Part shown: positions 36,116-45,627 of the stretch, piece by piece
Layout: every line of letters begins with the position of its first letter
How positions within the stretch are numbered: the stretch's first letter is position 1
Origin: Plasmopara viticola
Lineage: Eukaryota; Oomycota; Peronosporomycetes; Peronosporales; Peronosporaceae
Length of the DNA: 64,000 nucleotides
NCBI GenBank assembly: GCA_001695595.3
Contig: MBPM02000016.1
Span: 558,001 to 622,000 of the forward strand
Direction: 5' to 3'
Made by a program: the position numbers and the translations under genes
The notes under the pieces: generated by a model
What the model was told of the DNA's origin: nothing
Database searches by the model: none
What the model saw: only the letters and a program-made list of their open reading frames with translations

Positions 36116-38769
36116 GAAACAAAAAACGTGTCAGCTCGATCGCTGAACATGTTAATCTTACCGAGACAGCTTCAGTATTTAGGCTAAAATGTCCTCTTTG
36201 CACCCGGTATACTATCGGTAATGTTACTGGTAGAGCATAATTAATATTTTGAATTATAATGTTACGAGAATATTACACATAGAGCTAAGTAAATAGCACA
36301 TAAATACACTAATTGCTGTGACATGCTCAATATGCAAACCAAAGCCTGTTGAGCATCAAAAGCCATTTCTTAAAGCTCCTCACTAATTAAAACTAGCTTC
36401 ATCTCAAATTGCGGCTGTATGTAACGACTCGTTACATTAACACATCAAATAGAAAACACACAAGTACTCTTTTACTTTTTTACAAAGGGTTAGTTTTTTT
36501 ACAACGACAACCGAACAAGAGGCTGCCGATCGACATGGGCAAGCCAAAATGACCGAGCCAACTCCGATGAAGATCGTTTTGGCTTGCACAGGTGTTTCTG
36601 CACCGACACAGAGGGCGAAGGATGTGCTAATTACAAAGTGTGCGCTAGCACAAAATGATGTACCTGTGCTTTGCGCGACAGCTCCAGATCAGCTCACCCA
36701 CCAGAGAGTCGCTCAATTCTGTTGGAGTCTCCCACTATACACCAGCGGGAAACGCGCGCCTACAGTTCTATCTCGTTCGATGGTCTGCAGACACCTCTGC
36801 ATTCGAGCGGCAGATATGACAAAATCTTATCTGGCTCGTATCCCAGTAGGGCTGCGAAGAAGCCTCGACGTCATATAACGCTGACAATATAGCATTATTG
36901 TTCTGAATACGCTCTTGCAGGTGCTATACTTAATGCAATCCTCACCGGTCATACGAAAGGCCTCACACAAAAACACTGGAAAGTCTGAGAATCAAAAAAC
37001 TGACGTGGAGCGCCATCATTTGTGACGACACCAAATGTGAAGACCAGAAAAACGATGGTGAGGTCAGAGACGACAAATACATACTCCAAATGTGTTTGAC
37101 GGCCGAAGACACTAGTTAAGTAGACAAAGGACTGCGTGGCTCGCCGACCACTAGATACCGACGCAAGTCACCGCCGTGTAAAGCTCCTACTTGTCGAAGA
37201 TAACCCACTTCATTGATGGCTCAGCTTCGGCATATACAATGCTAAGCGCTAGAAGCGTAAGACTTGAGCACGTGCATGCTGTCACACGAGGAAAACCTTA
37301 AGCGAAAAAACAAAAGACCACAAATTACATAAGAAGCACCCTTTGTGTCTAAAATTGAATCGTCGGACAGTAATGCCGGAACCGTTTTGCTGGACTAAGC
37401 ATTCCACATGCAACATCGCCGACCTATGTAGTCAGAAAAGTTCCGGAGAAGACCGCTCTATCCCAAACTTGTGCCATCTGCAGGAAAAGCAGCAGCACCG
37501 GGATGAACATGTGTACGCGCTTGAGATTTCTCTAAAGATTGGCTCTGGCGGTCAGTCCGCAGCTTTTTTGGGGAATTTCTGCATCGTTGATGTACGTGTA
37601 AAAGGAGACAAACTCACTTGACCATACGAGTTGCGAGCTGCACAGTCAGACCGATCTCAGCGCATCGTCTTTTAATCGCATCAGAAAGCTCATTCCCTTT
37701 GTAAAAGCCTCCAGACTTGGCCAGCAGCTCAAAATGCATTGCTTCGTGGGTATGCAGCTCATTAGCCTACTGGCACTACAGAACGTTGTATGTGCACCCG
37801 TAATCACTTAACTATCAAGATTAAGAGCGGGGTGATGCTTTGAAAAGATGCTGTAGCCACCTCGAGTCTAAAGTGAGGCTCGTTGACATCAGCTAAAAAA
37901 GTCCAAAGGTGTTACTCAATTCATGCTACGATGGCTCTTTGCCCAATTGTGTTGAGACATGTACGAGACATGATGGCTGAGACAGCGACTAAATAAGAAC
38001 GCGCGTTTGCTCTGCGAAAAAAGGTGAAACAGAAGTGCATGTACTGTATCCGGCTTTAGGCTTGGGCGAACGCACCAAATTTATGGAAATGTCTAATATG
38101 TTTTATATAGTGGGAAGTGGTTTTGATCGCAGCATATCACTATGGTGCTGGAAATTACCGCAGCACCAGCAGCTATTCGCCGCACACCAACACCACGACG
38201 ACAGAGCGACCAATCATTGAAAAAAGAGCTGTGGATTTTAATTGACTACTGCGTTTGGTGTCATTAGTATTCATCAGATGCTATTAGTCGGGTGATAGAC
38301 TGCAAAATTGATGAGCCGGTGTTGATGAGATGCGCATCATGCACTAGAACACACGTTGGTCATCAGCTTTTAGTGACGGCTATGTTTGCAGTGCTTCCGC
38401 CCGTTGCCCAGCCAGAATGATCCAGAGCACTTAAGCCATAAGTAGGACATCAGGCAGGAGATCTGCTGGTCATCCAATAGTTTCTATTACGGAAGCAAAT
38501 CAAATAAGTTCAAGGTGTCTATTGAAAGGTATAAATTTGCCACATCGCTCATAAAATCTCCACTTTGGGTCGATTCTCTCCAGCCGAGCTATGACTTGAG
38601 CGCCAGTTTGTGGTCACACCGCTTAAAAGGGTTCGACTTATGAAATTTATGATACGCAGAGGAAAGTTCATCTTCCAGAAATATATACGGTGTCTATGCA
38701 TACAAGCAACTGAAGATATAAATTACAAAGGCGCTTCACCCTGAATAAGTCAATTAACTGAGTTTGTTT

Positions 38770-39370
38770 TTTTATTACACAGGAGTTAGCTCGACAAGGT
38801 AAACAATCGAACAATTCTGTCGGCATTGTGCAGTGCATGTATGAAAACAAGCTCCAATCACGATGCATGCATGTCGCTTTGTTGTGCGATAATAACCGTA
38901 CTAGGACTATCAGCCATCAAATAGAATTTGCGGCTTCAATGATTGAATGCACGGTATACAGTCGACTGAAAAAATCACCTCATTTTACTCGGCAATAATT
39001 TAGATATAAATCGCGTCAGCAAATTGGTATATTCGGTAACACTTTCAAAAAAACATTGATTTTGGAAGCGATCAAAAGTCTTCAACACGCTGATAGCCGC
39101 TCATTTTTTGCCAAGAACTTGTCCGTCAAATGTATTCCACTACCTTGTTACGTAAGTTAAGTCTCCCTTCACCACATTTATTTGTTTGGTCACTTTGGTG
39201 CCGAGATAACAGCTACTCTCCAGCAGATTACGTACCTAATCAACTCACGTCCTGTTGGCAAAAAAAGGGACCTGACAGCTGGGACTCAGTACTACGGATG
39301 TACTATTGATTGTGTCACTGGCGAAGTAGTATTTCGTAAAAATCTCGCAATGAGCGTCGCTGTGAAATAA
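38770..39370 (+). pseudogene. Broken multi-piece frame shared by both arms
   Basis: One reading frame runs from about 38788 through a TAA at 38997 into FRYKSRQQIGIFGNTFKKTL and on to ~39165, where another stop follows; after a small gap an open stretch 39182-39370 follows. The left-arm partner (31670-32275, minus) has the same stop at 32042-32044. The predicted segments look protein-like (SLQHADSRSFFAKNLSVKC) but match nothing I know. They probably come from a virus-like structural or replication gene, given the helicase beside the arm. Confidence 0.35.
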
Positions 39371-40708
39371 ATGTTGCCTTAATACAACATTTCGTATATA
39401 GCTATGTCTTTTATAGCTTAGAATTACGTGCTTGTTATTCGAGCACTTGACATACAAGGTATAATCTAAACTTTGGCGTGCTGAAAAAAGGTCTCAACCT
39501 AAAATTTGTCTCCCAATTTTCGTGAGTAAATGCTGCACTGTACAAGAACTTTATAGGCTCTCTACCAGTACCAGGTACTGCCATTTCTAGCGTCAATGAT
39601 GTAAAGTTGCAAGTCAGCTGAGGTGATCTCGATCGTCTTAGTTGATTTGCTGTGCCTATCGCTGGCACGCAATTAGTCAAGGAAATCAGAACGAAGCAAT
39701 CCAGCTTACAGCTAGTATGTATTTTGTTTATCGGAGGTCTCGTACTAAAGAAGGACAATAATGCGAAATGAGACATGCAAAGTATTTCCAAAATAGCTGC
39801 AAGCTAACCACACGCTATAAAAAAACCGCCGTATATTGTAAAATGTGATAATACTAGATCTGCGAATGTGGAGATGTTAAATTTCGTATTGTTTGCTTAG
39901 AAATCGTGATAACGCATATTGGCTTGTCATACAGCTATTAGCAGTGAGCGCTCAATAAGGAGATATTGCTATTTGACAATGCTTTGATGTGGCAAAAAAT
40001 TTCATCGTGCTTGCAATCTTGCTTGATGATTATTCAAAATGACAGGTAGGTGACCCGAAGCTAAATGCGATCTTTATACATTTATGACACCAATCTGGCA
40101 ATGATTCTAGTCATAAGCTATAGCTACACAAACCTTAAATCACGCGGAACTACATCTACAAAGATACATGTAGGAAACCATAAATTGACGACACCTAAAA
40201 TTACACCATTTGGTCCTATCGACCTGACCAAAGAGATGTTCGTACCTGTTGTTTATAAGGCTTTTCCGTAAGGGACCTGAGAGCTTAAGTACCAGCAACA
40301 AATAGGAGGCCGACTTCTTGAAGGCCTTCACTCGTTAGCGTGGTCAAACCACAACGGGTGACACAATATACAGCGGGTAGCGAATTTCTGCAAGATAAAA
40401 AACCAAAATCGATGTCTAATAATCTCTTCTTTGTCACGAGAGACTCGCGGATTATTACAGAGACCAAATGCAAATGGGGAAGGTTGCGCGGGAGTCAGTG
40501 CTTTAGCTTTGAGCTACTGAGCTTTTGCCTAACGTTCCCAAAATTTGAGGTTATTCAAAAGGATATCGTGCTCAAAAATGTAACAACTTAATCTACTCGA
40601 AAATTCGATGCCTCAAATTTACACCATAAGCAGCATCTGTTGCACCTGAGCTCTGAATTGTCATAAAATCTCGAGATTTCGTATGTTTCGACCTAAAGAA
40701 ATTACTAG

Positions 40709-40981
40709 ATGTGTCTGCAACATCATACTTTCTGCCATGGTGGTGTTTTTGGCTCAGGATTGGTCGCACGCCTGGTGCAATTTGCTGTATCACTACCTCG
40801 CTGGAAGAAGTTGAGTGAAGAGGCAAGCAGAAACAGTATGGTAAATATGAGAAAGCATCTGAGAAAGACGTTACTCCATCACCGATCGACATCGTTTATT
40901 CGACCAAGCCAAAAGCCAAGACTACGACTGTTGACCAGAGAGATCACCGGTGAGAATGAATTCAAGGAAATCATCTTTTAA
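40709..40981 (+). pseudogene. Broken frame with a GG-amphipathic segment
   Basis: The 90-codon frame, and its left-arm partner at 30060-30332 (minus), contains HGGVFGSGLVARLVQFAVSL followed by a basic tail. A Gly-Gly start followed by an amphipathic hydrophobic helix and basic residues is typical of small minor virion proteins in Polinton/adintovirus-like elements. The match is by composition and pattern only, and a chance frame is possible. No intact product is predicted. Confidence 0.25.
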
Positions 40982-41334
40982 TAGATTTTTAATGGCACGA
41001 TTCTTCTGGACAAGGATTGAACTCGCAAGTGCAACAAGATGATTTATCATCGATGCGCAGTGTCACTATTGATGCATCATATCTCGCGCTGCTGATCCGA
41101 CAAACCCTTGCGCAAACGGATAAAACCGGCTTGCCGATGTGGTATGGAAAGATTAATACAAAGCTTCGTTTTGCGGAGAAAAAAATGAAGGCAATTGAGT
41201 TCAATCTTGTTGAAAAAGTCTTTTAGACCTACAAAATGACCGATTTATATAAACATAGTCCGAGGTTCAAGCCAGAAGATGCCCACCTCAAGATGGGGAT
41301 CATTCTCGACGTAAAGTGAATCATCAATCTGCTG

Positions 41335-41625
41335 GTGTTTATCCTTGAGGTTCATTCGACGTTTATAAGAACAACCCTCGAGTATTCAAACTATTTAGTA
41401 GATTTTCCAATTTATAAAATCCTGAGAATGTTATCAATCAAGATAGACTTGATGAGTGACTCGATCATATCAAATATGTGCTATCTGATAGTAATGGTAG
41501 TGGCTATCAGTTCATTAGTTCTTTGTGAAGTAATTCGCTCATCTGATTCAGAGGCCGCATGTGAAGGCGCAGATAAGTTCACCTACAAAAAAAACGCAGG
41601 GGTGTTGCGAGAATTTCGCATTTGA
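41335..41625 (+). pseudogene. Frame with a signal-peptide-like hydrophobic stretch
   Basis: A 96-codon frame starting with TTG; internal Met codons precede the hydrophobic run MCYLIVMVVAISSLVLCEV, which resembles a signal peptide, followed by an acidic Ser-rich stretch. The left-arm partner is 29416-29706 (minus). After the hydrophobic run I see no RxLR or dEER motif, and the frame ends 38 residues later. It could be an eroded secreted-protein N-terminus or a chance frame. Confidence 0.2.
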
Positions 41626-41689
41626 CAACTTTCATCATTTTGTTATTGTCAATCAGAGTAGATTTGTGTCCGTCAATGGAGCGTTTCAC

Positions 41690-42400
41690 TGCTCGGTTCA
41701 ACAATCAATGTAGACGGGGCATTTGACTCAAACAATCGCACTATGAGCAAAGAAATGAAGAGTTACGTCACCGACGATCGCACGCAGACTAGACGCAGAG
41801 GACTCGAAACTATTATTGTCAATGACTACGCAAATTATGCGGTCTTGACAAACAATAACGTTAGTTCAATCATCGAAGCCAATGATCGTCGATGTGTCTA
41901 GTTGCCAGTGAAAGCCGTTTTGTTGATGAAAAATATTTTGATCACTATTTCCATGCTCTAGCTAATCTCGATGCAGGCCGTGACATCTTTCACTACCTCG
42001 CACGTGTTAATTTGACAGGATCTAAGCCACAAGCGTCCCCTCTCACCAAGTATGATAGTAAATTCAAGACAAAGCGAACCAACAACGTGGTGAAGTGGCT
42101 CCTCGTTATGCATGAGATACTGGGCGATGAAGAAGATGACGAAATCAGAAAAGCATCGACATCTGAGTGGTATAGTAAATACCGCAGATGGGAGGAACCT
42201 AGTGAAGAGTCCCAAATCATGTATCTAGTAAATTCTTGAAAAGTTGAAGGGATAGACAGACACCGAATCGAAGAATATTGTTGATTCTGGCAAGCGTTTA
42301 AAGCTCCGATATCGAACCTCTTTGCGACATATTTGGGAGTGCAGCTAGCGCGGTACATCGAAAAGAGAAATGATACTGGAGGTATCGGTAATCTCTGATT
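41690..42400 (+). pseudogene. D5-like superfamily 3 helicase remnant
   Basis: Plus strand, partly inside the right arm (to 41766) and partly beyond it. One frame gives VDGAFDSNNRTMSKEMKSYV, then DYANYAVLTNNN, then EANDRR, and a TAG near 41898. The next frame continues with EKYFDHYFHAL, AGRDIFHYLARVNL and a C-terminal piece ending at a TGA near 42237. After another frame change, FATYLGVQLARYIEK resembles the winged-helix end. The order 'lK.liT ... dYAN...TNN ... i...dRR ... YF..L' is that of the primase-linked D5 helicases of large DNA viruses, virophages and Polinton-like viruses. The Walker A region upstream is not recognisable. Several stops and shifts show it is inactive. Confidence 0.65.
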
Positions 42401-42429
42401 ACAAATATTAGTTTCTTAGTCATACGAAA

Positions 42430-42800
42430 GACAAAAAAAAGTTTGCACTAATGCCGAATCTACTAAGCTTCTGCCCATCTGACATGCCTCTGAGATTTGA
42501 AGTGATATGTTCTGCCTCTATATTGGAAATGACCACCGCATTCGCACGTAATTTAAAGACAAGCCTATCATTATCCACCTCGTTGAATTGCTTGCACACC
42601 TCAGGTAGAGCTTCCTCATTAGCTCCCTACTCTTCTCTGTTTCTCCCGTTTCGATAGTATAAGTGGAGGTACCTTATTTGCACAAGTTCTTATGAAATTG
42701 TTGATCCATAACGTTTCGCAAGCATGCAGCCGATATCCATCGGCATCCTCACACTGCTTGATCAATATGATTTAAACGCGTACGAACCATACTTTAAAGA
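42430..42800 (-). pseudogene. Unassigned decayed frame beside the helicase remnant
   Basis: On the minus strand 42660-42430 reads as a natural-looking segment (KQFNEVDNDRLVFKLRANAV, then NIEAEHITSNLRGMSDGQKL) without a start. Upstream pieces around 42690-42740 include an ATG in another frame. No family is recognised. It lies on the same strand as, and downstream of, the 119-codon ORF at 42940-43299 and could be the next gene of the same virus-like element. Confidence 0.25.
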
Positions 42801-42939
42801 GTATGGGTAGATTGCAATTTTGCTTGTTCCTTTCCCCTCATTTTAACGCTTAAAATTAGACCGATACCCACTCGTACGATGTTTGAGAAGAGTAAACGCG
42901 TGGATAGTGACATCATGCCTACGCCGCTAACCAAACTTT

Positions 42940-43299
42940 CTAATACAAGCTAAGGGCGGCTTCGGGTCCGACCGCAGTCGCATCACCGTCAAGAAGATCC
43001 GAGATAGTTGGCTTCCAGTTATCTTCAAGGAAGCTAACAATTCCTTTCGCAGCGCTTTTGATAAAATTCCACAAGCTTTCCCAGAGACCAGAGCCGCTTC
43101 GTTGTGATTGATGAGTACGGAGAACTTTAACGTGAAACTTATGTAACGCCGTCGCTTTGCCCGCCTCGTAAGCCTTAACCAGCTTCTTGTAGTTTTCAGT
43201 TTGGAAATGGTGTGTGTCCAATTGTGAACAACTCAATCGAACGGGCTTGCCATAAACAGGCTGTGTGTGACTCAAATCGACAGCAAACTCCTTGTACAC
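42940..43299 (-). CDS. Small virion-protein-like ORF (Polinton/adintovirus type)
   Basis: An uninterrupted 119-codon frame from ATG. The N-terminal half has the pattern FAVDLS..Q then GKPVRLS.SQL, YKKLVKAYEAGKAT and FHVKVLRTHQ. The C-terminal half is RSGSGLWESLWNFIKSAAKG followed by another amphipathic stretch. This layout (a beta-rich 'LS..Q ... VRLS..L ... L.KAY..GK ... K.S..Q' half, then a Gly-rich start and an amphipathic membrane-active-looking helix) is what I associate with minor virion proteins of Polinton and adintovirus-type elements, functionally like adenovirus pVI/pX. Unlike its neighbours it shows no stop or frameshift. It lies between the helicase and recombinase remnants, on the opposite strand. 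No virus-like gene around it is intact, so its expression is doubtful. Confidence 0.5.
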   Translation of the reverse strand: MYKEFAVDLSHTQPVYGKPVRLSCSQLDTHHFQTENYKKLVKAYEAGKATALHKFHVKVLRTHQSQRSGSGLWESLWNFIKSAAKGIVSFLEDNWKPTISDLLDGDATAVGPEAALSLY

Positions 43300-43485
43300 C
43301 TTAATCGAAAATCAAGATCATTCCTATAAAAAGCGAGAGAGAAAATTGTCTAAGGTCAATTAATCGAAAACTCTCAGTCTGGATGAATTTACATGATATT
43401 TAAATGAGAAGCGAGTATAGTCATTTGTCGGACACTGCGGTAAACCTATAAACCAGACAAATGATCAAGCTTTACAAGGCCGGCG

Positions 43486-44440
43486 TTGCGAAACAGCAAT
43501 GAATTCCAGACAAAATCATTCAAAAATATATTTCTTAACAAAATATCACGACGCCTCTTCTCAAAAAATGTTCAAAGTTTAGAACTCAACCATCATTGCG
43601 CTTCTGATGAGCATCAATACAAGCAAAGCGAGTCTCGTACTAACACCGAACGCTGTGTGGGTAATGGTCAAGAATCAGTTTTGTGATGCTATTGGATATT
43701 GAATCGCAATTCGAATGGAATCGAGATGCAAAGCTGGACAAGGAATGACGCTAGAGGAAGAGAAGAAGTACATCAGCTATGAGAAGCTAGTGTTCATCCC
43801 TGTAGAACTTTAAAAGTGTTCACCGAAACGTGTGGTAAAGACCTTTTATCTCGATATGAGCTAAAGGCGCTGGCTAAAGCAAATAGAAGTGATCTCTTGG
43901 GGCTTGTGTTTGATTATATCACATTATGGTTGAAACCATAATGTTTTCAATCACTTCGTCAAGTGTGCTTCTCACTCCAGAGATAGGTGCCAGTTATCTT
44001 CAAGGGAACATGTTACATCTGTACGGTTTTAAGGATGTTCGGCTTATGGAACCGCGGACTATTTAGTTGGATAGCACGACGATGAACTTGATCAACTCAT
44101 TTCCCGAATATATGACTAATACTCTTGAAAGAAGCCTAGTATTTTAGTACCAGATGGGTATGATTTTACGAATTCGAGCAATAGCTTTAGTCAGGTACTA
44201 TCGAAGCTCTTTGTGTAGTACATTGAAGAACCAATATCAATGAATATGATCCGGCACATTGCTGAGTCTCATTCTATCCAATCGCCAACATATGTCAAAC
44301 TCACGAATCGCGAGAGGAACGATCTACATGCCAAACTACTTCACAGTATTATGGCGGCTAAATCGAGCAACAATAAGATCGCAAATCGAGCGCATGCTTC
44401 CGAAGTATCATTTAAACCAAACAATTCACACGACCAAGCG
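43486..44440 (+). pseudogene. Tyrosine-recombinase-like remnant, right copy
   Basis: Plus strand, stops and shifts throughout. From left to right: KDLLSRYELKALAKANRSDL then LVFDYITLWLKP (N-terminal and early catalytic region); SAYGTADYLVG (like the K-beta strand 'YKT.K.YG'); DDELDQLISRIYD; DGYDFTNSSNSFSQVLSKLF; SMNMIRHIAES (the R-H box, ending near 44275); and LHAKLLHSIMAAKSSNNK (the H-box, with Asn where the nucleophilic Tyr is expected). Tyrosine recombinases integrate and excise many DNA viruses and mobile elements, including some Polinton-like viruses and virophages. Stops and the missing Tyr rule out activity. The call rests on motif order only. Confidence 0.5.
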
Positions 44441-44825
44441 GCCGAGCCTCCTGCAAAGCCTGCTACAACGCCTCCAAGCAGACCTAAAGACTGTTGATAA
44501 CGCATATTCCATGGAGTTAATACGCCTACTGGAAATAACAAGACGCTTGAGATCGACATCTTTGAGGTATAATCTATTTGAGATCATGCAGCAAAAACAA
44601 AAGAGAACATATCGCAAAGCTGGTCCATTCCACGTGGATGATATGGACTCCAAGCTTGCTTACGAAGTGACAAATCTCAAGTTAGTACCAAAACAATGCG
44701 CATTCGTTGGTCTCTGGCAAATGATCGAAGATGATAAGGGCTTTGACAAGGCCTTGTTTGACCATTTCGATGAGCATGAACGGGGCTTTATGAAATTCTG
44801 CTTTTACAAAAGCAAAATTACTTAA
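44430..44825 (+). pseudogene. Unassigned element gene after the recombinase remnant
   Basis: An open stretch of about 130 codons without its own ATG at the start (the frame extends back to 44259 over the recombinase remnant, beginning with TTG). It reads RPSLLQSLLQRLQADL, then KRTYRKAGPFHVDDMDSKLA, then an acidic-aromatic tail ending FMKFCFYKSKIT. Pieces recur at 23000-23220 in a more decayed form. This conservation between two copies suggests it was a true gene of the element. The function is unknown. Confidence 0.35.
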
Positions 44826-44876
44826 TGAGCATTTACAAGGTGCATATAATCGGCTTCTATATATTTTAGTGAAGCG

Positions 44877-45060
44877 TCTAAAGATGCTCGAAGGTGCAAA
44901 GAATATTAATGACAACTATCTACTGATACAAGTGGAAATGAAGTCAATCCTTTATTGAACTATACGAAAAAAGCGTGTACTCGACCTCATAGTACAGTCA
45001 ATTCCAGCGTCTGATGAAGCTTTAGATATCTTATACTTAATGAATTATCTCGAGCTTATA
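44877..45060 (+). pseudogene. Fragment related to the ORF at 23476-23673
   Basis: Reading from 44877 gives LKMLEGAKNINDNYLLIQVE then MKSIL, a stop, then a continuing segment with LIVQSI. The left copy at 23476-23673 is open over the same region. It is the third shared piece in the same order, so it belongs to the same element. The family is not recognised. Confidence 0.4.
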
Positions 45061-45250
45061 TATACGATGTGCTGCATAAAATCATGAATAATAGAGATTT
45101 TACTACAATGACTTAGAGGATGAATAGGCATCGAAATGAGATACGCTGATGAGTCACCATAGTGGTTACTCGTGGTGACTCACTCCAAATCGACATTGAC
45201 GGATATTTTCGAACGATGACCCGATAATGTGATTTCCACCAGAGTGTGAC

Positions 45251-45576
45251 TTTTCGGAAAAGGTTGGGGTGACGCCCTCCTTCCAAGCGCGGGGGCTAAA
45301 TGCTCGCGCGCTTCGGGCAGGTGCTCTCGGGCATCTGCAGGTCTCTAACGAGTCTCACCCTCGACGCGACGGTCTCCAGCACCAGGGCGCCACCTGGGCT
45401 CTTACCAAGTCAGAACTACACAAAATAATGGAAGACCCTCACGGCCTCGGTGCTGGCTGCACTGCCCGCCGAACGAGACCCGACGTATGCGGACACCACT
45501 CTATGCCGTGGACTAGCCATAGAGCCTAGCACGTGCATAACTTGGCAACGCGATAACGTAATACAATACAATACAA
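45251..45576 (+). mobile_element. SINE-like retroposon copy 2, 8-bp target duplication
   Basis: Second member of the family at 34929-35249, with a very similar GC-rich body and a 3' tail of (AATAC)n type. The direct repeat AGTGTGAC flanks it at 45243-45250 and 45577-45584. Open frames inside it are by-products of its GC-rich composition. The tail here is longer (three AATAC-type units) than in copy 1. Confidence 0.85.
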
Positions 45577-45627
45577 AGTGTGACATCACAAAATTGATGA
45601 TCTTGACATATGAAATGTGTAATTTCA

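Larger units (their letters stand above)
34900..36141. other. Spacer between the inverted repeat arms
   Basis: 1,242 single-copy bases separate the arms. From left to right they hold a SINE-like insertion with target duplications (34917-35261), about 330 bp with a weak plus-strand frame (35353-35631), a 31-bp imperfect hairpin (35595-35665), and a minus-strand fragment of a peptidase-like gene (35720-36115). The spacer therefore contains non-viral DNA. Confidence 0.85.
36142..41766 (+). repeat. Right arm of giant inverted repeat, 5,625 bp
   Basis: Partner of 29275-34899 (positions sum to about 71041). The same set of broken frames is found here on the plus strand: 36549-36878, 37343-37621, 38035-38220, 38788-38999 then 39182-39370, 40065-40271, 40340-40591, 40709-40981, 41017-41226 and 41335-41625. 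Stops shared by both arms show the frames were already broken before duplication. At the outer end (41766) the DNA runs straight on into the helicase-like remnant, so this arm keeps the ancestral junction and the left arm is the copy. Confidence 0.95.

Noticed and set aside
41335..41625. Secreted effector with signal peptide
   Set aside because: A signal-like stretch exists, but no RxLR, dEER or CRN motif follows, the frame is short and starts without ATG, and the copy lies in decayed virus-like DNA.
29275..41766. Long terminal repeats of a retrotransposon
   Set aside because: The arms are inverted, not direct, they are far too long, and no reverse transcriptase, integrase or primer-binding site is visible between or inside them.
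45269..45529. An 86-codon open frame similar to the one near 34.9 kb
   Set aside because: The similarity is due to the shared retroposon body, not to a protein gene.
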